From assembly GCF_002750855.1 (NCBI RefSeq), contig NZ_NWUC01000002.1:372001-436000 (forward strand): a stretch of 64,000 bases of DNA. Reading direction: 5' to 3'. Position 1 is the first letter of the stretch; each line of letters opens with the position of its first letter. The translations under genes and the position numbers were made by a program. The notes under the pieces were generated by a model. That model was given only the letters and a program-made list of their open reading frames with translations, did not search any database and was not told the DNA's origin. This document shows positions 22,663 through 31,159 of the stretch, in pieces. The DNA is from Neopararhizobium haloflavum. Lineage in GTDB: Bacteria > Pseudomonadota > Alphaproteobacteria > Rhizobiales > Rhizobiaceae.

Positions 22663-23636
22663 CTGGCGCTGCGTTGCTCGGCAGCGACCTTGTCGCGCAC
22701 CGTCTGCGTGGCGTCGGGATAGCGCGTCAAGACTTCGCGATAGGTCGCACAGGCCGTGTCGCGGTTATCGAGAGCCGCCAGCGACATTCCGAGCTTCAAA
22801 AGCATCTCAGGTGCCTTCTCGGCGTCCGGATAGGTCTGGTGCGCGTTCAGGAAGGTGCGGGCCGCATCGTTGTAGCTGCCTTGCGAATACTGGCTTTCGC
22901 CGAGCCAGAAATTTGCGTCCGCCGCGTGACCGCCATCCGGAAAGATGTCGACATAATCCTGGAAAGCGGCTTCGGCCTCCGCATAGTCGCCAGACAGGAC
23001 AAGATTGTAAGCTTCCCGGTAAAGCTGGTCCGGGTCATCTGCGGACAACGAGGCCGTCTCGAGTTCGGAGCTGGCGTTTGCGCCGTTCGTGCCGGCGTCG
23101 AGGGTCCGGGACAGATTGCCCTGTTCGTCGAAGGTAATGCTGCCGAGCGTCTGACCGGATGCGGCCGCACCGGGCGCAGGCGACGTCGAGGCGGTGGTCC
23201 CGGTTTCAACGCCCGGCGGCGGGGTTACCGATCCCGTGCTGGCGGCCGACTGCTCGCTCGGCGCGGGCGCCGATGGCGTCGGCCCGCCGTCCAGCGAAGA
23301 GCGATCGCTGGCCGGGGCTCCGCCCTCGAGGCTCTGGAAGCGAAACTCGTTGTCTTCCTGCATCTGCCGCATCTGCTCCTGCATCTGCAGCAACTGGAAA
23401 CTGAGTTCCTCGATCCGGCCGTTGAGGTTCCTGATCTGCTCTTCCAATTGCCCGACACGGTAGGGGTCGACGGCTTGGACGGGCACGATCTGCGCCTCGG
23501 GTGATGCCGCTCGATCTCGTCCTACGCCGGGCAGGAAATCGAGGGGTCCGGCGATCGTGCTTCCAGCCGCCAGCCCCATCAGCCCGGCCGTCATCAAGGC
23601 GAGACGAATAGGTCTGCCAATAGCGTGAATGGCCAT
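22656..23636 (-). CDS. cpoB: Tol-Pal associated cell division coordinator CpoB (YbgF)
   Basis: Periplasmic TPR protein that in E. coli links Tol-Pal constriction to PBP1B peptidoglycan synthesis. The 326-residue protein has a signal peptide (MAIHAIGRPIRLALMTAG...GSTIAG), an N-terminal coiled coil (VGQLEEQIRNLNGRIEELSF to about residue 95) used for trimerisation, a Pro/Ser/Ala-rich linker, and a C-terminal set of tetratricopeptide repeats beginning QLYREAYNLVLSGDYAEAE, including NFWLGESQYSQGSY. ATG 23636 is chosen for the signal peptide; the frame is open to 23786. It follows pal with a small secreted protein gene inserted between. Confidence 0.93.
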   Translation of the reverse strand: MAIHAIGRPIRLALMTAGLMGLAAGSTIAGPLDFLPGVGRDRAASPEAQIVPVQAVDPYRVGQLEEQIRNLNGRIEELSFQLLQMQEQMRQMQEDNEFRFQSLEGGAPASDRSSLDGGPTPSAPAPSEQSAASTGSVTPPPGVETGTTASTSPAPGAAASGQTLGSITFDEQGNLSRTLDAGTNGANASSELETASLSADDPDQLYREAYNLVLSGDYAEAEAAFQDYVDIFPDGGHAADANFWLGESQYSQGSYNDAARTFLNAHQTYPDAEKAPEMLLKLGMSLAALDNRDTACATYREVLTRYPDATQTVRDKVAAEQRSASC

Positions 23637-23807
23637 TCTCAATACATCCGCTTTTGTTTGTGGAATGCGGTCACAATGTCTTATGCAGCCGCAATAAGGC
23701 AAGGTGAGTTCGGCCAAAGTATGAAAAACGCGAGGACGGCGCCATAATCGGGCACGCCGATACACAGTCCGCGGCTGGTGATGCATCGATGCAACAAATG
23801 CGAAGGG

Positions 23808-24218
23808 TCAGCGGCAGCGGATAAACGGGATGTCCATGAGATGAAGCATCTCGCGCATTTCCTCCTCTACGCCACCTTCCAGCATGAGCGAACCGTCCGT
23901 GCCGTAAGGAGGTAGCGCGGCAATGAAGGCGAACATGCCGCCTGGCTGGCGGCTGACGAGAAGCCATGCCCTATTGCCGCTAGCCTTCGCGCCGCCATAC
24001 CAGGTGTGGCTGACCTCGACGCCCTGGAAAGCGTGTGCATGGCCATCGACAGTCAATCGCACGGCCTGCCGCTCAAGAAAGACCCGCGGGGCCGCCTCGT
24101 CCCGGCAGTCGGTGCTCCATTGCCCCAGAAATTCCGCCGGGATCTCAGCCGCGTTGGCGGCTGCACCGGACATCGCCAGCGAAAATAATAACGCAAGACT
24201 GCCTATGAGACGTCGCAT
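23808..24218 (-). CDS. small secreted protein inserted between pal and cpoB
   Basis: Unrecognised 136-residue protein with a clear signal peptide (MRRLIGSLALLFSLAMSGAA, cleavage near ANA/AEIP). The mature part begins IPAEFLGQWSTDCRDEAAPR, a GxWs start seen in lipocalin-like or META-like small secreted proteins, with two Cys residues (TDCRD and the C-terminal IRCR) that could pair. The gene sits on the same strand as the tol-pal genes but after the pal terminator, 171 bases before cpoB. Periplasmic location is inferred; no family assignment is claimed. Confidence 0.72.
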   Translation of the reverse strand: MRRLIGSLALLFSLAMSGAAANAAEIPAEFLGQWSTDCRDEAAPRVFLERQAVRLTVDGHAHAFQGVEVSHTWYGGAKASGNRAWLLVSRQPGGMFAFIAALPPYGTDGSLMLEGGVEEEMREMLHLMDIPFIRCR

Positions 24219-24323
24219 GACCGTCCTCCTGAGGGGAACGGTGCCCAGCGATCATTGTAGCGCCACGGCACGCTGACGCACCTTAGCCGTCGGAGGAAAC
24301 CCCCTCCGCCAATGGACGGAACG

Positions 24324-24366
24324 AAAACGCCGCCCGAATGCCCTGGTGTCGGGCAATCGGACGGCG
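24324..24366 (-). terminator. rho-independent terminator after pal
   Basis: Long two-part hairpin on the minus strand: outer 10-bp stem 24357-24366 / 24328-24337 (one G-U pair), inner 5-bp stem 24351-24355 / 24339-24343, then a T-run (complement of 24324-24327), 27 bases past the pal stop. Confidence 0.88.
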
Positions 24367-24392
24367 CGAAAGTTCGACCTTTCCTGAAGCCC

Positions 24393-24923
24393 TTAGCTTC
24401 CGGCGCCGCCCAGGACCGTGACGGCCCGACGGTTCTGCGACCAACATGAGATGTCGTCGCAGACCGCGACCGGGCGCTCCTTGCCGTAGGAGATCGTGCG
24501 CATGCGACTTGCCGGTACGCCGCGCGAAGCGAGATAGTCGCGTGTTGCGGCGGCGCGACGGGCACCGAGCGCAAGGTTGTATTCGCGCGTGCCGCGCTCG
24601 TCGGCGTGACCTTCGATCGTAATGGCGTAGTTGCCGTATTGGGCCAGCCACTGCGCCTGACGGTTGAGGACCTGGGCCGCCTGCTGGTTGATCGACGAGG
24701 AATCGGTCTCGAAGAAGACGCGGTCGCCGACATTGACGGTGAAGTCCTGCGTGGAACCGGGCGTCGCGCTGCCGGCGCCGCCCAAGCCACCTGCGCCGGC
24801 ACCCAGACCGAGATCGGCAGAGCTGTTGGGCATGTTGTTCTTCGAAGCGCACCCCGTCAGGGCGAGCATGATTGCAAGTGCGATCGCGCCAGGGCTGCGA
24901 ACGAAGGTATCCAAGCGGCGCAT
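24393..24923 (-). CDS. pal: peptidoglycan-associated lipoprotein Pal
   Basis: Outer membrane lipoprotein that binds peptidoglycan and TolB and keeps the envelope layers attached during constriction. The 176-residue precursor has a lipobox LTGC with Cys25, a Gly/Ala-rich linker, and an OmpA-like domain (from about residue 65) with the peptidoglycan-binding pattern TIEGHADERGTREYNLALGARRA. All expected residues of the diaminopimelate-binding NxxLSxxRA-type loop have close equivalents. It lies 194 bases after tolB, a gap that may hold its own promoter and a CtrA-like half-site. Confidence 0.97.
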   Translation of the reverse strand: MRRLDTFVRSPGAIALAIMLALTGCASKNNMPNSSADLGLGAGAGGLGGAGSATPGSTQDFTVNVGDRVFFETDSSSINQQAAQVLNRQAQWLAQYGNYAITIEGHADERGTREYNLALGARRAAATRDYLASRGVPASRMRTISYGKERPVAVCDDISCWSQNRRAVTVLGGAGS

Positions 24924-24999
24924 GGGCCGATCTCCTTGAGACGCTGTATGGTTGCCGAATTCTGTCCGGACGTCGTCAATCGGGTTATAACGAAACCGG

Positions 25000-25014
25000 T
25001 TAACATCCCGTTAC
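25000..25014 (-). promoter_or_regulatory. imperfect CtrA-like site upstream of pal
   Basis: TTAA at 25000-25003 and TTAC at 25011-25014 are 7 bases apart, one mismatch from TTAA-N7-TTAA, 77-91 bases before the pal start and next to a TTATAA that could be a -10 box. Speculative. Confidence 0.3.
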
Positions 25015-25117
25015 GCCGCCCCTCGAATCACCCGCACATCCCTCCCCTTCCGCTAGAAACGCATTGCGGCGGGAAGGCGGCAAGATCGCGGCAGCGTCTT
25101 GCCGACCTCCGTCAGGC

Positions 25118-26452
25118 TTAGTTCTCCAGGAGCGGCGACCAGGCCGGGTCGGAACCATAGTTCGGGGTCTGGATCGCCTGTTCATTGTAGCCGGTCAGAT
25201 CGATCGAATAGAGCTGCGGCCCGCCAGAACCAGCGGGCTGGCGGAAGAACATGAGCACACGCCCGTTCGGCGCCCAGGTCGGGCCTTCATTGTGGAAGCC
25301 CGAGGTCAGGATGCGCTCGCCAGAGCCGTCCGGCCGCATGACGCCGATGGAGAACTTTCCTCCGGACTGCTTGGTGAAGGCGATCAGGTCGCCGCGCGGC
25401 GACCAGACGGGCGTCGAATAGGAGCCGTCACCGAAGGAGATGCGCTGCTGGCCGGAACCGTCGGCGTTCATGACGTAGAGCTGCTGGCGGCCGCCACGGT
25501 CGGATTCAAAGACGACGCGATTGCCATCGGGGGAATAGGAGGGTGACGTGTCGATGGCGGCCGTCGACGTCAGGCGCGTCGTCTGACGCGAACGCAGGTC
25601 CATGGTGTAGATGTTGGCATTGCCGTCCTGCTGCAGACTCATGACGACCTTCTGGCCATCGGGCGAAAAGCGCGGCGAGAACGTCATCCCGGGGAAGTTG
25701 CCGACGAGCTCGCGCTGTCCGGTCTCCAGTTGCAGGAGGTAGACGCGAGGCTGTCCGCCCTCGAAGGACATGTAGGTGATTTCCTGCCGGTTCGGCGAGA
25801 AGCGGGGCGTCAGAACAAGGTCGTTGCCGTCCGTCAGGTAGCGCACATTGGCGCCGTCCTGGTCCATGATGGCAAGCTGCTTGCGGCGGTTGTCCTTGGG
25901 GCCACTTTCCGAGACGAAGACGACCCGGGTGTCGAAATACCCCTTTTCGCCCGTCAGGCGCTCATAGATCGCATCGGCGATGATGTGGGCGACGCGGCGC
26001 CAGTTGTCGGGCTGGGTGAAAAACTGCTGCCCGGTCAACTGCTGACCGGCGAATGTGTCCCAAAGCCGGAATTCCGCACGCAGGCGGCCGTCCGGTTCCT
26101 GCGAGACCCGGCCGGTAACGAGCGCCTGCGCGTCGATGACACGCCAGTCTTCGAAGCGAGGCGAGCTGTCGGGATCCGATATGTTCTGGATGAAGGCCGA
26201 CTTGTCGACAGGCGCGAAGAGGCCCGAGCGGCGCAGGTCAGCGGTGACGACCTGGCTGATTCGCGCGCCGAGATCGTCGGACGACACGAAATCGGTGACG
26301 GCGATCGGCAGGGGTTCGACATTGCCCTGGTTGATGTCGATTTCCACCTGGGCCCGTGCCGGTCCGACGCCCGCGACGACGACGGCGCAGACGAGCGCCA
26401 TGACAAATTGCGGGACGGTGAAGCAGCGGCGCAGCTTGCGGATCATGGTCAT
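25118..26452 (-). CDS. tolB: Tol-Pal system protein TolB
   Basis: Periplasmic beta-propeller protein that shuttles between Pal and TolA. The 444-residue precursor has a signal peptide (hydrophobic core near residues 14-31, cleavage after ARA before QVEIDIN). An N-terminal alpha/beta domain is followed by WD40-like PD40 repeats recognisable as repeated SPDG and SPNR motifs (for example [34 protein letters not shown]). ATG 26452 starts 22 bases after the tolA stop; a second ATG two codons later is possible. Confidence 0.97.
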   Translation of the reverse strand: MTMIRKLRRCFTVPQFVMALVCAVVVAGVGPARAQVEIDINQGNVEPLPIAVTDFVSSDDLGARISQVVTADLRRSGLFAPVDKSAFIQNISDPDSSPRFEDWRVIDAQALVTGRVSQEPDGRLRAEFRLWDTFAGQQLTGQQFFTQPDNWRRVAHIIADAIYERLTGEKGYFDTRVVFVSESGPKDNRRKQLAIMDQDGANVRYLTDGNDLVLTPRFSPNRQEITYMSFEGGQPRVYLLQLETGQRELVGNFPGMTFSPRFSPDGQKVVMSLQQDGNANIYTMDLRSRQTTRLTSTAAIDTSPSYSPDGNRVVFESDRGGRQQLYVMNADGSGQQRISFGDGSYSTPVWSPRGDLIAFTKQSGGKFSIGVMRPDGSGERILTSGFHNEGPTWAPNGRVLMFFRQPAGSGGPQLYSIDLTGYNEQAIQTPNYGSDPAWSPLLEN

Positions 26453-26474
26453 TGCGTATTCAGCCTTTCAACGT

Positions 26475-27593
26475 TCAGAACATCTGGCTCGGATCGAAGT
26501 TGACGACGACATCGGACCAGGTCGCGTATTTCTCGGCAGGCAACTGATAAGGGGCGCAACGCAGCACCGCCCTTAGAGCGCCGCCGGAGAGTGCGTTCTG
26601 CGCCGCCTGCGACCCGCCACTTGCAGAAACGCTCGGCTGGCCGTCGATCGAGCCGTCGGGCGAAAGGCGCATGGAAACGCGCACGCGCACGTCGGCACCG
26701 TCCGCCATGCCGGGAATGATGCTCCAGCAGCGCTGGATCTGCGCCCTCAATGCATCGATTTCGCTTTGCGACAGACTTTCGCCACCGGTCGTGGTGCGGC
26801 CGCCAAGCGCGGCCTGATCCTCGGATTGCCGCTGTCCGCCGCCCGATGCCTGCTCCTGATTCAAGAGCGCGGCGATCTCGTCGGCGTCGAACTCGCTTTC
26901 CTTGGCCGAACTCGCTTCCGCGGCCTGCGTCGGCTGCTGCGGCTCCGGTTCCGGCCTTTCCGGCTCGGGCTCAGGCTCGGGCTCGGGCCGCGGCGGCTCG
27001 GGCCGCGCCATGGGCGTCGGGACGTTCTCGGGCACGGCATTCTCGGGCTCGGATGGCGCAACCGCCTCGGGGGTCTCGCTCTCCGGCAACGGCTCGTTGG
27101 CCTCGGCCGGCTCCTCGATCGCCTGCGGCTCCGGCAGGGCCGCCATTTCGCTTGGCGCCGGCTCGACCGGCTCGGGCTCGGGTTCGGGCGCAGGCTCAGG
27201 CTCGGCAGCCTCTACCGGCTCGGGTTCGGGCTCAGGTTCAGGCGTGGGAACCGGTTGTGGTTCCTCCGCGGCCGCGGGCGCAGCGGCCTCTTCCACCGCC
27301 TCGGGCCGGGCGTCGGGCGTGGGCGGCGTGTCCAGATCGACCGTATTGTTGCCGATGTTCTGGGCATCCGGTTCCGGCGCGCGTTCTTCCGTCGGCTCGG
27401 GACTTGCGCTTTCCGCAAGCGGTGCGGTGCGCTCGCCCTGCTGGATCTGCGTCATCTCCGAGATCGGAACGATGTCCACGGGCAGTGTTTCCACCACGCC
27501 GGCATCCAGCGTCTGCGGCCCGCTCAAAGAAAACAGACCCCAACCGAGGATCAGCGCGTGGATCGCCGTCGATGTCGCAAGACTGTTCCTCAT
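26475..27593 (-). CDS. tolA: cell envelope integrity protein TolA
   Basis: Inner membrane protein that spans the periplasm and connects TolQR to TolB and Pal. The 372-residue chain has one N-terminal helix (about residues 7-25, ATSTAIHALILGWGLFSLSG), a long Pro/Glu/Ala-rich spacer (about 60-270) with many EPEP runs, and a C-terminal domain with SEIDALRAQIQRCWSIIPG and VRVSMRLSPDGSIDG, the TonB/TolA C-terminal fold. The spacer is typical of rhizobial TolA, which replaces the alanine-rich helix of E. coli TolA. Ten bases separate it from tolR. Confidence 0.95.
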   Translation of the reverse strand: MRNSLATSTAIHALILGWGLFSLSGPQTLDAGVVETLPVDIVPISEMTQIQQGERTAPLAESASPEPTEERAPEPDAQNIGNNTVDLDTPPTPDARPEAVEEAAAPAAAEEPQPVPTPEPEPEPEPVEAAEPEPAPEPEPEPVEPAPSEMAALPEPQAIEEPAEANEPLPESETPEAVAPSEPENAVPENVPTPMARPEPPRPEPEPEPEPERPEPEPQQPTQAAEASSAKESEFDADEIAALLNQEQASGGGQRQSEDQAALGGRTTTGGESLSQSEIDALRAQIQRCWSIIPGMADGADVRVRVSMRLSPDGSIDGQPSVSASGGSQAAQNALSGGALRAVLRCAPYQLPAEKYATWSDVVVNFDPSQMF

Positions 27594-27603
27594 CGGGACC
27601 CGA

Positions 27604-28053
27604 TCAGTTCGCCTGTTCCTGGAGCGACACCAGCCCCATGTTGTTGAAACCCGCAGCCGAAATGCGCGCCATCACCTGCATTACGGTGCCGTAATCGGCA
27701 TCGCGGTCGCCGCGCACGTAGATGCGTTCCTCGTAGCCGGTCTCGGCGATCGCCTCGAGACGCGGCACGACCTCGTCGACGCCGACTTCCGTCTCCTGGA
27801 TGTAGACCTGTCCTTCGGCATTGATCGACACGGTGATCGGCTCGTTGTCGCTGTTCAGCGCGTTGGCACTCGTTTCCGGCAGATCGATCGGTACGCCGAC
27901 CGTCAGCAGCGGGGCGGCGACCATAAAGATGATCAGCAGCACGAGCATGACGTCGACGAAGGGCGTGACGTTGATTTCACTCATCGGGGCATGCCGGCGC
28001 CCCCGTCTGCGCCGCGAGCCGCGCCCTGCCGCATTTCCGACTGACATGCCCAT
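27604..28053 (-). CDS. tolR: Tol-Pal system protein TolR
   Basis: ExbD/TolR-family component of the proton-driven TolQR motor. The 149-residue protein has a basic N-terminus (GRGSRRRRGRRHAPM) before MSEINVTPFVDVMLVLLIIF, where the membrane Asp of FVDVML is the proton-carrying residue, and a periplasmic domain with RGDRDADYGTVMQVMARI. All features of the family are present. It lies 22 bases after tolQ. Confidence 0.97.
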   Translation of the reverse strand: MGMSVGNAAGRGSRRRRGRRHAPMSEINVTPFVDVMLVLLIIFMVAAPLLTVGVPIDLPETSANALNSDNEPITVSINAEGQVYIQETEVGVDEVVPRLEAIAETGYEERIYVRGDRDADYGTVMQVMARISAAGFNNMGLVSLQEQAN

Positions 28054-28075
28054 GGTCAGACCCTCGCCTTCCCGT

Positions 28076-28792
28076 TCACTCGGCTGCCGCGCGCGGCTGC
28101 AGCTTTTCGTCGATCTGGCGCGACAGTATGGCGGAGAACTCGTCCGCGAATCCTTCCATGCGGCCAGTCAGCTTGCCGACGTCGCCCGTCAGCTTGTTGT
28201 AGGCAATGACGGCAGGGATGGCGGCAAGCAGCCCCATGGCCGTGGCGAGCAGCGCCTCGGCAATGCCGGGTGCAACGACTGCAAGATTGGTCGACTGGGA
28301 TCCGGCGATCGCCTGGAACGACGTCATGATCCCGATCACCGTTCCGAAAAGTCCGATGAAGGGCGCCGAAGAACCGATGGTGGCGAGCGAGCCAAGGCGG
28401 GCTTCGAGCGATTCCGATTCCCGCGCCAACGTCACGTCCATCGCCTTTTCTATACGGGCCTGAAGCCCCATGGGCGTACGGGCACCGCGTTCGAACGACT
28501 TCTTCCATTCGCGCATCGCCGCGACGAAGATCGACGCCATGCCGGTCGTCTTCTGCTCCGACAGCGTGCGATAGAGCTCTTCCAGCGACTGGCCGGACCA
28601 GAAGACCTCTTCGAAATTGTCGAGACGCCGGCGGGCACGGCCGAAGGCCATCGTCTTGTCCACGATGATCGCCCAGGTCCAGACCGAGGCTGCCAAAAGC
28701 CCGATCATGACCAGCTTGACGACGAAGCCCGCTTCCATGAAGAGCGACCAGAGCGTCACGTCGCTCGTTGCCGCCAATCCAACCTGTTCCAT
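28076..28792 (-). CDS. tolQ: Tol-Pal system protein TolQ
   Basis: MotA/TolQ/ExbB proton-channel protein of the inner membrane, which with TolR energises TolA. The 238-residue protein has three transmembrane segments (about 22-42, 133-155, 169-191) with the family stretches ATIGSSAPFIGLFGTVIGIM and APGIAEALLATAMGLLAAIPAVIAYN. It is the first gene of tolQRAB. Its usual upstream partner ybgC is separated by trkH on the opposite strand, so the operon promoter must lie in the 334-base region 28793-29126. Confidence 0.98.
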   Translation of the reverse strand: MEQVGLAATSDVTLWSLFMEAGFVVKLVMIGLLAASVWTWAIIVDKTMAFGRARRRLDNFEEVFWSGQSLEELYRTLSEQKTTGMASIFVAAMREWKKSFERGARTPMGLQARIEKAMDVTLARESESLEARLGSLATIGSSAPFIGLFGTVIGIMTSFQAIAGSQSTNLAVVAPGIAEALLATAMGLLAAIPAVIAYNKLTGDVGKLTGRMEGFADEFSAILSRQIDEKLQPRAAAE

Positions 28793-29126
28793 GAACTACG
28801 CCCTCGAATTGCTAAGGCCCAGAGGCGCGACTAACCGTAACGCGTCACCGGGCGGCGCCAATTTCTGCTCGAAATGAAAACCCGCAGCAGCGCCAGGGCG
28901 ATCCATCAAGCCCCATGCGCCTCACGCTGCCCTTCTTGCCAGCAAATTTGGTCAAACGAAGGCGCAATGCTTGAAGCGCAAGGTATACGACGCGCATTAA
29001 GCATTCATTATCGTTAAGGCTTCGTTATTGCCGCACAGCTTCCGGGCTCATGCTGCATCGTCGTGCGTTTTACTCGCCCGCCGTCACCATGTAGATAGTT
29101 GCTGTCCAGACAGCGAGTCGCATCCC
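28793..29126. other. 334-base spacer between tolQ and trkH
   Basis: Divergent promoter region. It is AT-rich around 28985-29035, where three TTA-type boxes occur (ATTAAG, ATTATC, GTTAAG), but the spacing does not fit a CtrA site and I cannot assign -35/-10 elements. No RNA gene or small ORF is convincing. Confidence 0.5.
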
Positions 29127-30581
29127 GTGCCGGCCTCAACGCTTACCGCAACCGTCAACGTCACCGGCTATTTTTGCCTCTATCTGGCTGTTGCGATGCT
29201 GCTGCCGATGGCTGTCGATATCGGCGCCGGAAACGAGGATTGGCAAGTCTTCCTTCTGTCCTCATTCCTCGTCGCAGGCATTGCGCTGGCGATGATCGTC
29301 ATGACGCATGGCTATCCGATGCGGTTCTCGCCGCGATTCGGCTTCATCGTTCTCAATGCACTCTGGCTTTCGACGTCGCTGGTTGCCGCGCTGCCGCTCT
29401 ATTTCTCTTCCCTCGACCTGACGATGGCAGATGCGGTCTTCGAGGCTGTATCAGGCATCACAACGACCGGGTCCACCGTTCTTGTCGGTCTGGATGGGTT
29501 GCCGCCCGGCTTGCTGCTGTGGCGATCGGTCACCCACTGGCTGGGCGGTATCGGGGTCGTCGCCACAGGCCTCCTGCTGCTGCCGTTCCTCAATGTCGGG
29601 GGCATGCAGATCTTCAAGCTGGAGTCATCGAGCCAGGCTGAGAGCCCGTTTCCCCGCTTCCGCCAGTTCTCGATCGCGCTCCTGAGCTTTTATGTTGCGA
29701 TCACCTTTGCCTGCACCCTGGCCTACAGCATGGCCGGCATGACGCTGTTCGAGGCCGTGAACCACGCCATGGCCACCATCTCGACAGGCGGCTTCTCGAC
29801 CCGGGATGCATCGTTCAGGGAGTTCGGCGAAGCCGCGCTGATCGTCGGCATCATCTTCATGCTGCTCGGCGCGATGCCGTTCGCGGTGCTCATACGCGCC
29901 ATCGTCCAGCGCGATATCCGCAGCGCCTACGACCCGCAGGTGCCGGTTCTCCTGACCATCGTCGGGCTTTCAGCCTTTACCGTCACGGTGCTCGCCGTCG
30001 AACACCTCGAGGTCGAGCGGTGGAGCGTCGTCATCCACGCCGTGTTCAACGTCGTCTCCATCATCACGACCACGGGTTTCGTCTCCGCCGACTATGACCA
30101 GTGGGGCCCGCTTTCCGTCGGAATCTTCTTCCTCCTGACCTTTCTTGGCGGCTGCGCGGGGTCGACCGTGGGCGGCATCAAGATCTACCGGCTGATGGTC
30201 CTCTTCCAGACGGTGCGGGTGAATTTACGGCAGATGGTGCGACCGGACGTGGTTCTGCCGGTCCGCTACGGAGCGCAAACCGTGAGCTCGCGCGTCATCC
30301 AGTCGGTCGCCGTCTTTGTCGGCATCTATCTGGCGATCTTCCTGGTCGCCGCCGTGGCGCTGACGGCGACCGGGCTCGACTTCATCACCGCCCTCAGCGG
30401 CGCGATCACCGCGCTCAGCAATGTCGGTCCCGGCTTCGGCACGCTGATCGGTCCAGCCGGCACCTTCGCCGACGTGCCCGAAACGGCGAAGTGGATTCTC
30501 TCCGGAACAATGCTGCTCGGTCGGCTCGAGGTGATGGCCGTGCTGATCCTATTCAGCCCGTCCTTCTGGCGCCATTTCTGA
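29127..30581 (+). CDS. trkH: Trk-type potassium uptake protein TrkH
   Basis: Inner membrane K+ channel subunit of the Trk/Ktr superfamily. The 484-residue protein (from GTG 29127) has about ten transmembrane segments and four pore loops with the selectivity residues visible as AVSGITTTGSTVL, MATISTGGFSTRD, NVVSIITTTGFVSADY and ALSNVGPGFG. The start is uncertain: the frame is open from 29028, but the upstream part reads as non-coding and GTG 29127 gives a family-like N-terminus. No trkA lies nearby; another K+ transporter (antiporter) is at 50.8 kb. Its end overlaps ybgC by 33 bases in convergent orientation. Confidence 0.93.
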   Translation: MPASTLTATVNVTGYFCLYLAVAMLLPMAVDIGAGNEDWQVFLLSSFLVAGIALAMIVMTHGYPMRFSPRFGFIVLNALWLSTSLVAALPLYFSSLDLTMADAVFEAVSGITTTGSTVLVGLDGLPPGLLLWRSVTHWLGGIGVVATGLLLLPFLNVGGMQIFKLESSSQAESPFPRFRQFSIALLSFYVAITFACTLAYSMAGMTLFEAVNHAMATISTGGFSTRDASFREFGEAALIVGIIFMLLGAMPFAVLIRAIVQRDIRSAYDPQVPVLLTIVGLSAFTVTVLAVEHLEVERWSVVIHAVFNVVSIITTTGFVSADYDQWGPLSVGIFFLLTFLGGCAGSTVGGIKIYRLMVLFQTVRVNLRQMVRPDVVLPVRYGAQTVSSRVIQSVAVFVGIYLAIFLVAAVALTATGLDFITALSGAITALSNVGPGFGTLIGPAGTFADVPETAKWILSGTMLLGRLEVMAVLILFSPSFWRHF

Positions 30582-31019
30582 CGCGAAGGCTGCGGCCAGT
30601 TCGGCCGGCATCCGCCTTGGCCGCCCGTTCGCGTCGATCAGCGCAACCTTCACGCGGGCCGTGATGAGAACTCGACCATCACGCAGTATCGACTGCAACA
30701 GCTCAAGACGCGCACCGCCGATCGCCGCGGGCGCTGTTTCGATCGTCAGAATGTCGTCCATGCGGGCCGGCGTGCGGAAATCGATCTCCATATGGCGAAC
30801 AACGAATGCAAGAGATTCGGACCGGGCCGCCATTGCCCCCTGATCGACCCCGAGAAGGCGCAGGAAGTCGGTTCGCCCGCGTTCGAGGAAGTGCAGATAG
30901 CGCGCGTGATAGACGACACCGGAAAAGTCGGTGTCCTCATAGTAGACCCGCTGGACCAACCTGTGGCCCTTACCGGTCAGCTCGCCGGCCAATCCTTCCG
31001 TGGTTCGGGTGGTCGTCAT
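30549..31019 (-). CDS. ybgC: Tol-Pal associated acyl-CoA thioesterase YbgC
   Basis: Hotdog-fold thioesterase that hydrolyses acyl-CoA or acyl-ACP and is usually the first gene of the tol-pal cluster. The 156-residue protein has the motif RVYYEDTDFSGVVYHARYLHFLERGRTDFLR, in which the Asp of YYEDTD-F-SGVVYH is catalytic. Here it is cut off from tolQ by trkH on the opposite strand, whose 3' end overlaps it by 33 bases. It lies upstream of tolQ in the same direction, so order is kept but an operon is not. Confidence 0.95.
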   Translation of the reverse strand: MTTTRTTEGLAGELTGKGHRLVQRVYYEDTDFSGVVYHARYLHFLERGRTDFLRLLGVDQGAMAARSESLAFVVRHMEIDFRTPARMDDILTIETAPAAIGGARLELLQSILRDGRVLITARVKVALIDANGRPRRMPAELAAAFASEMAPEGRAE

Positions 31020-31159
31020 TGCTCTTGCTCTGGTCGCAATCGTCGAGAGCGCCCTTGTGGACCAGCGTTCATCGCCTTACAAGCGCGCGCGTTGCCGTTA
31101 CAGTGCTGACACAAACGCCGGCTAACGGTCGACCCAACAAATCAGGCGGAGCGATTCTG

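Noticed and set aside
21762-23504. 580-codon plus-strand frame
   Set aside because: Opposite tilS and cpoB, no family features.
28990-29020. CtrA site before tolQ or trkH
   Set aside because: Two TTAA boxes exist but are 13 bases apart instead of 7.
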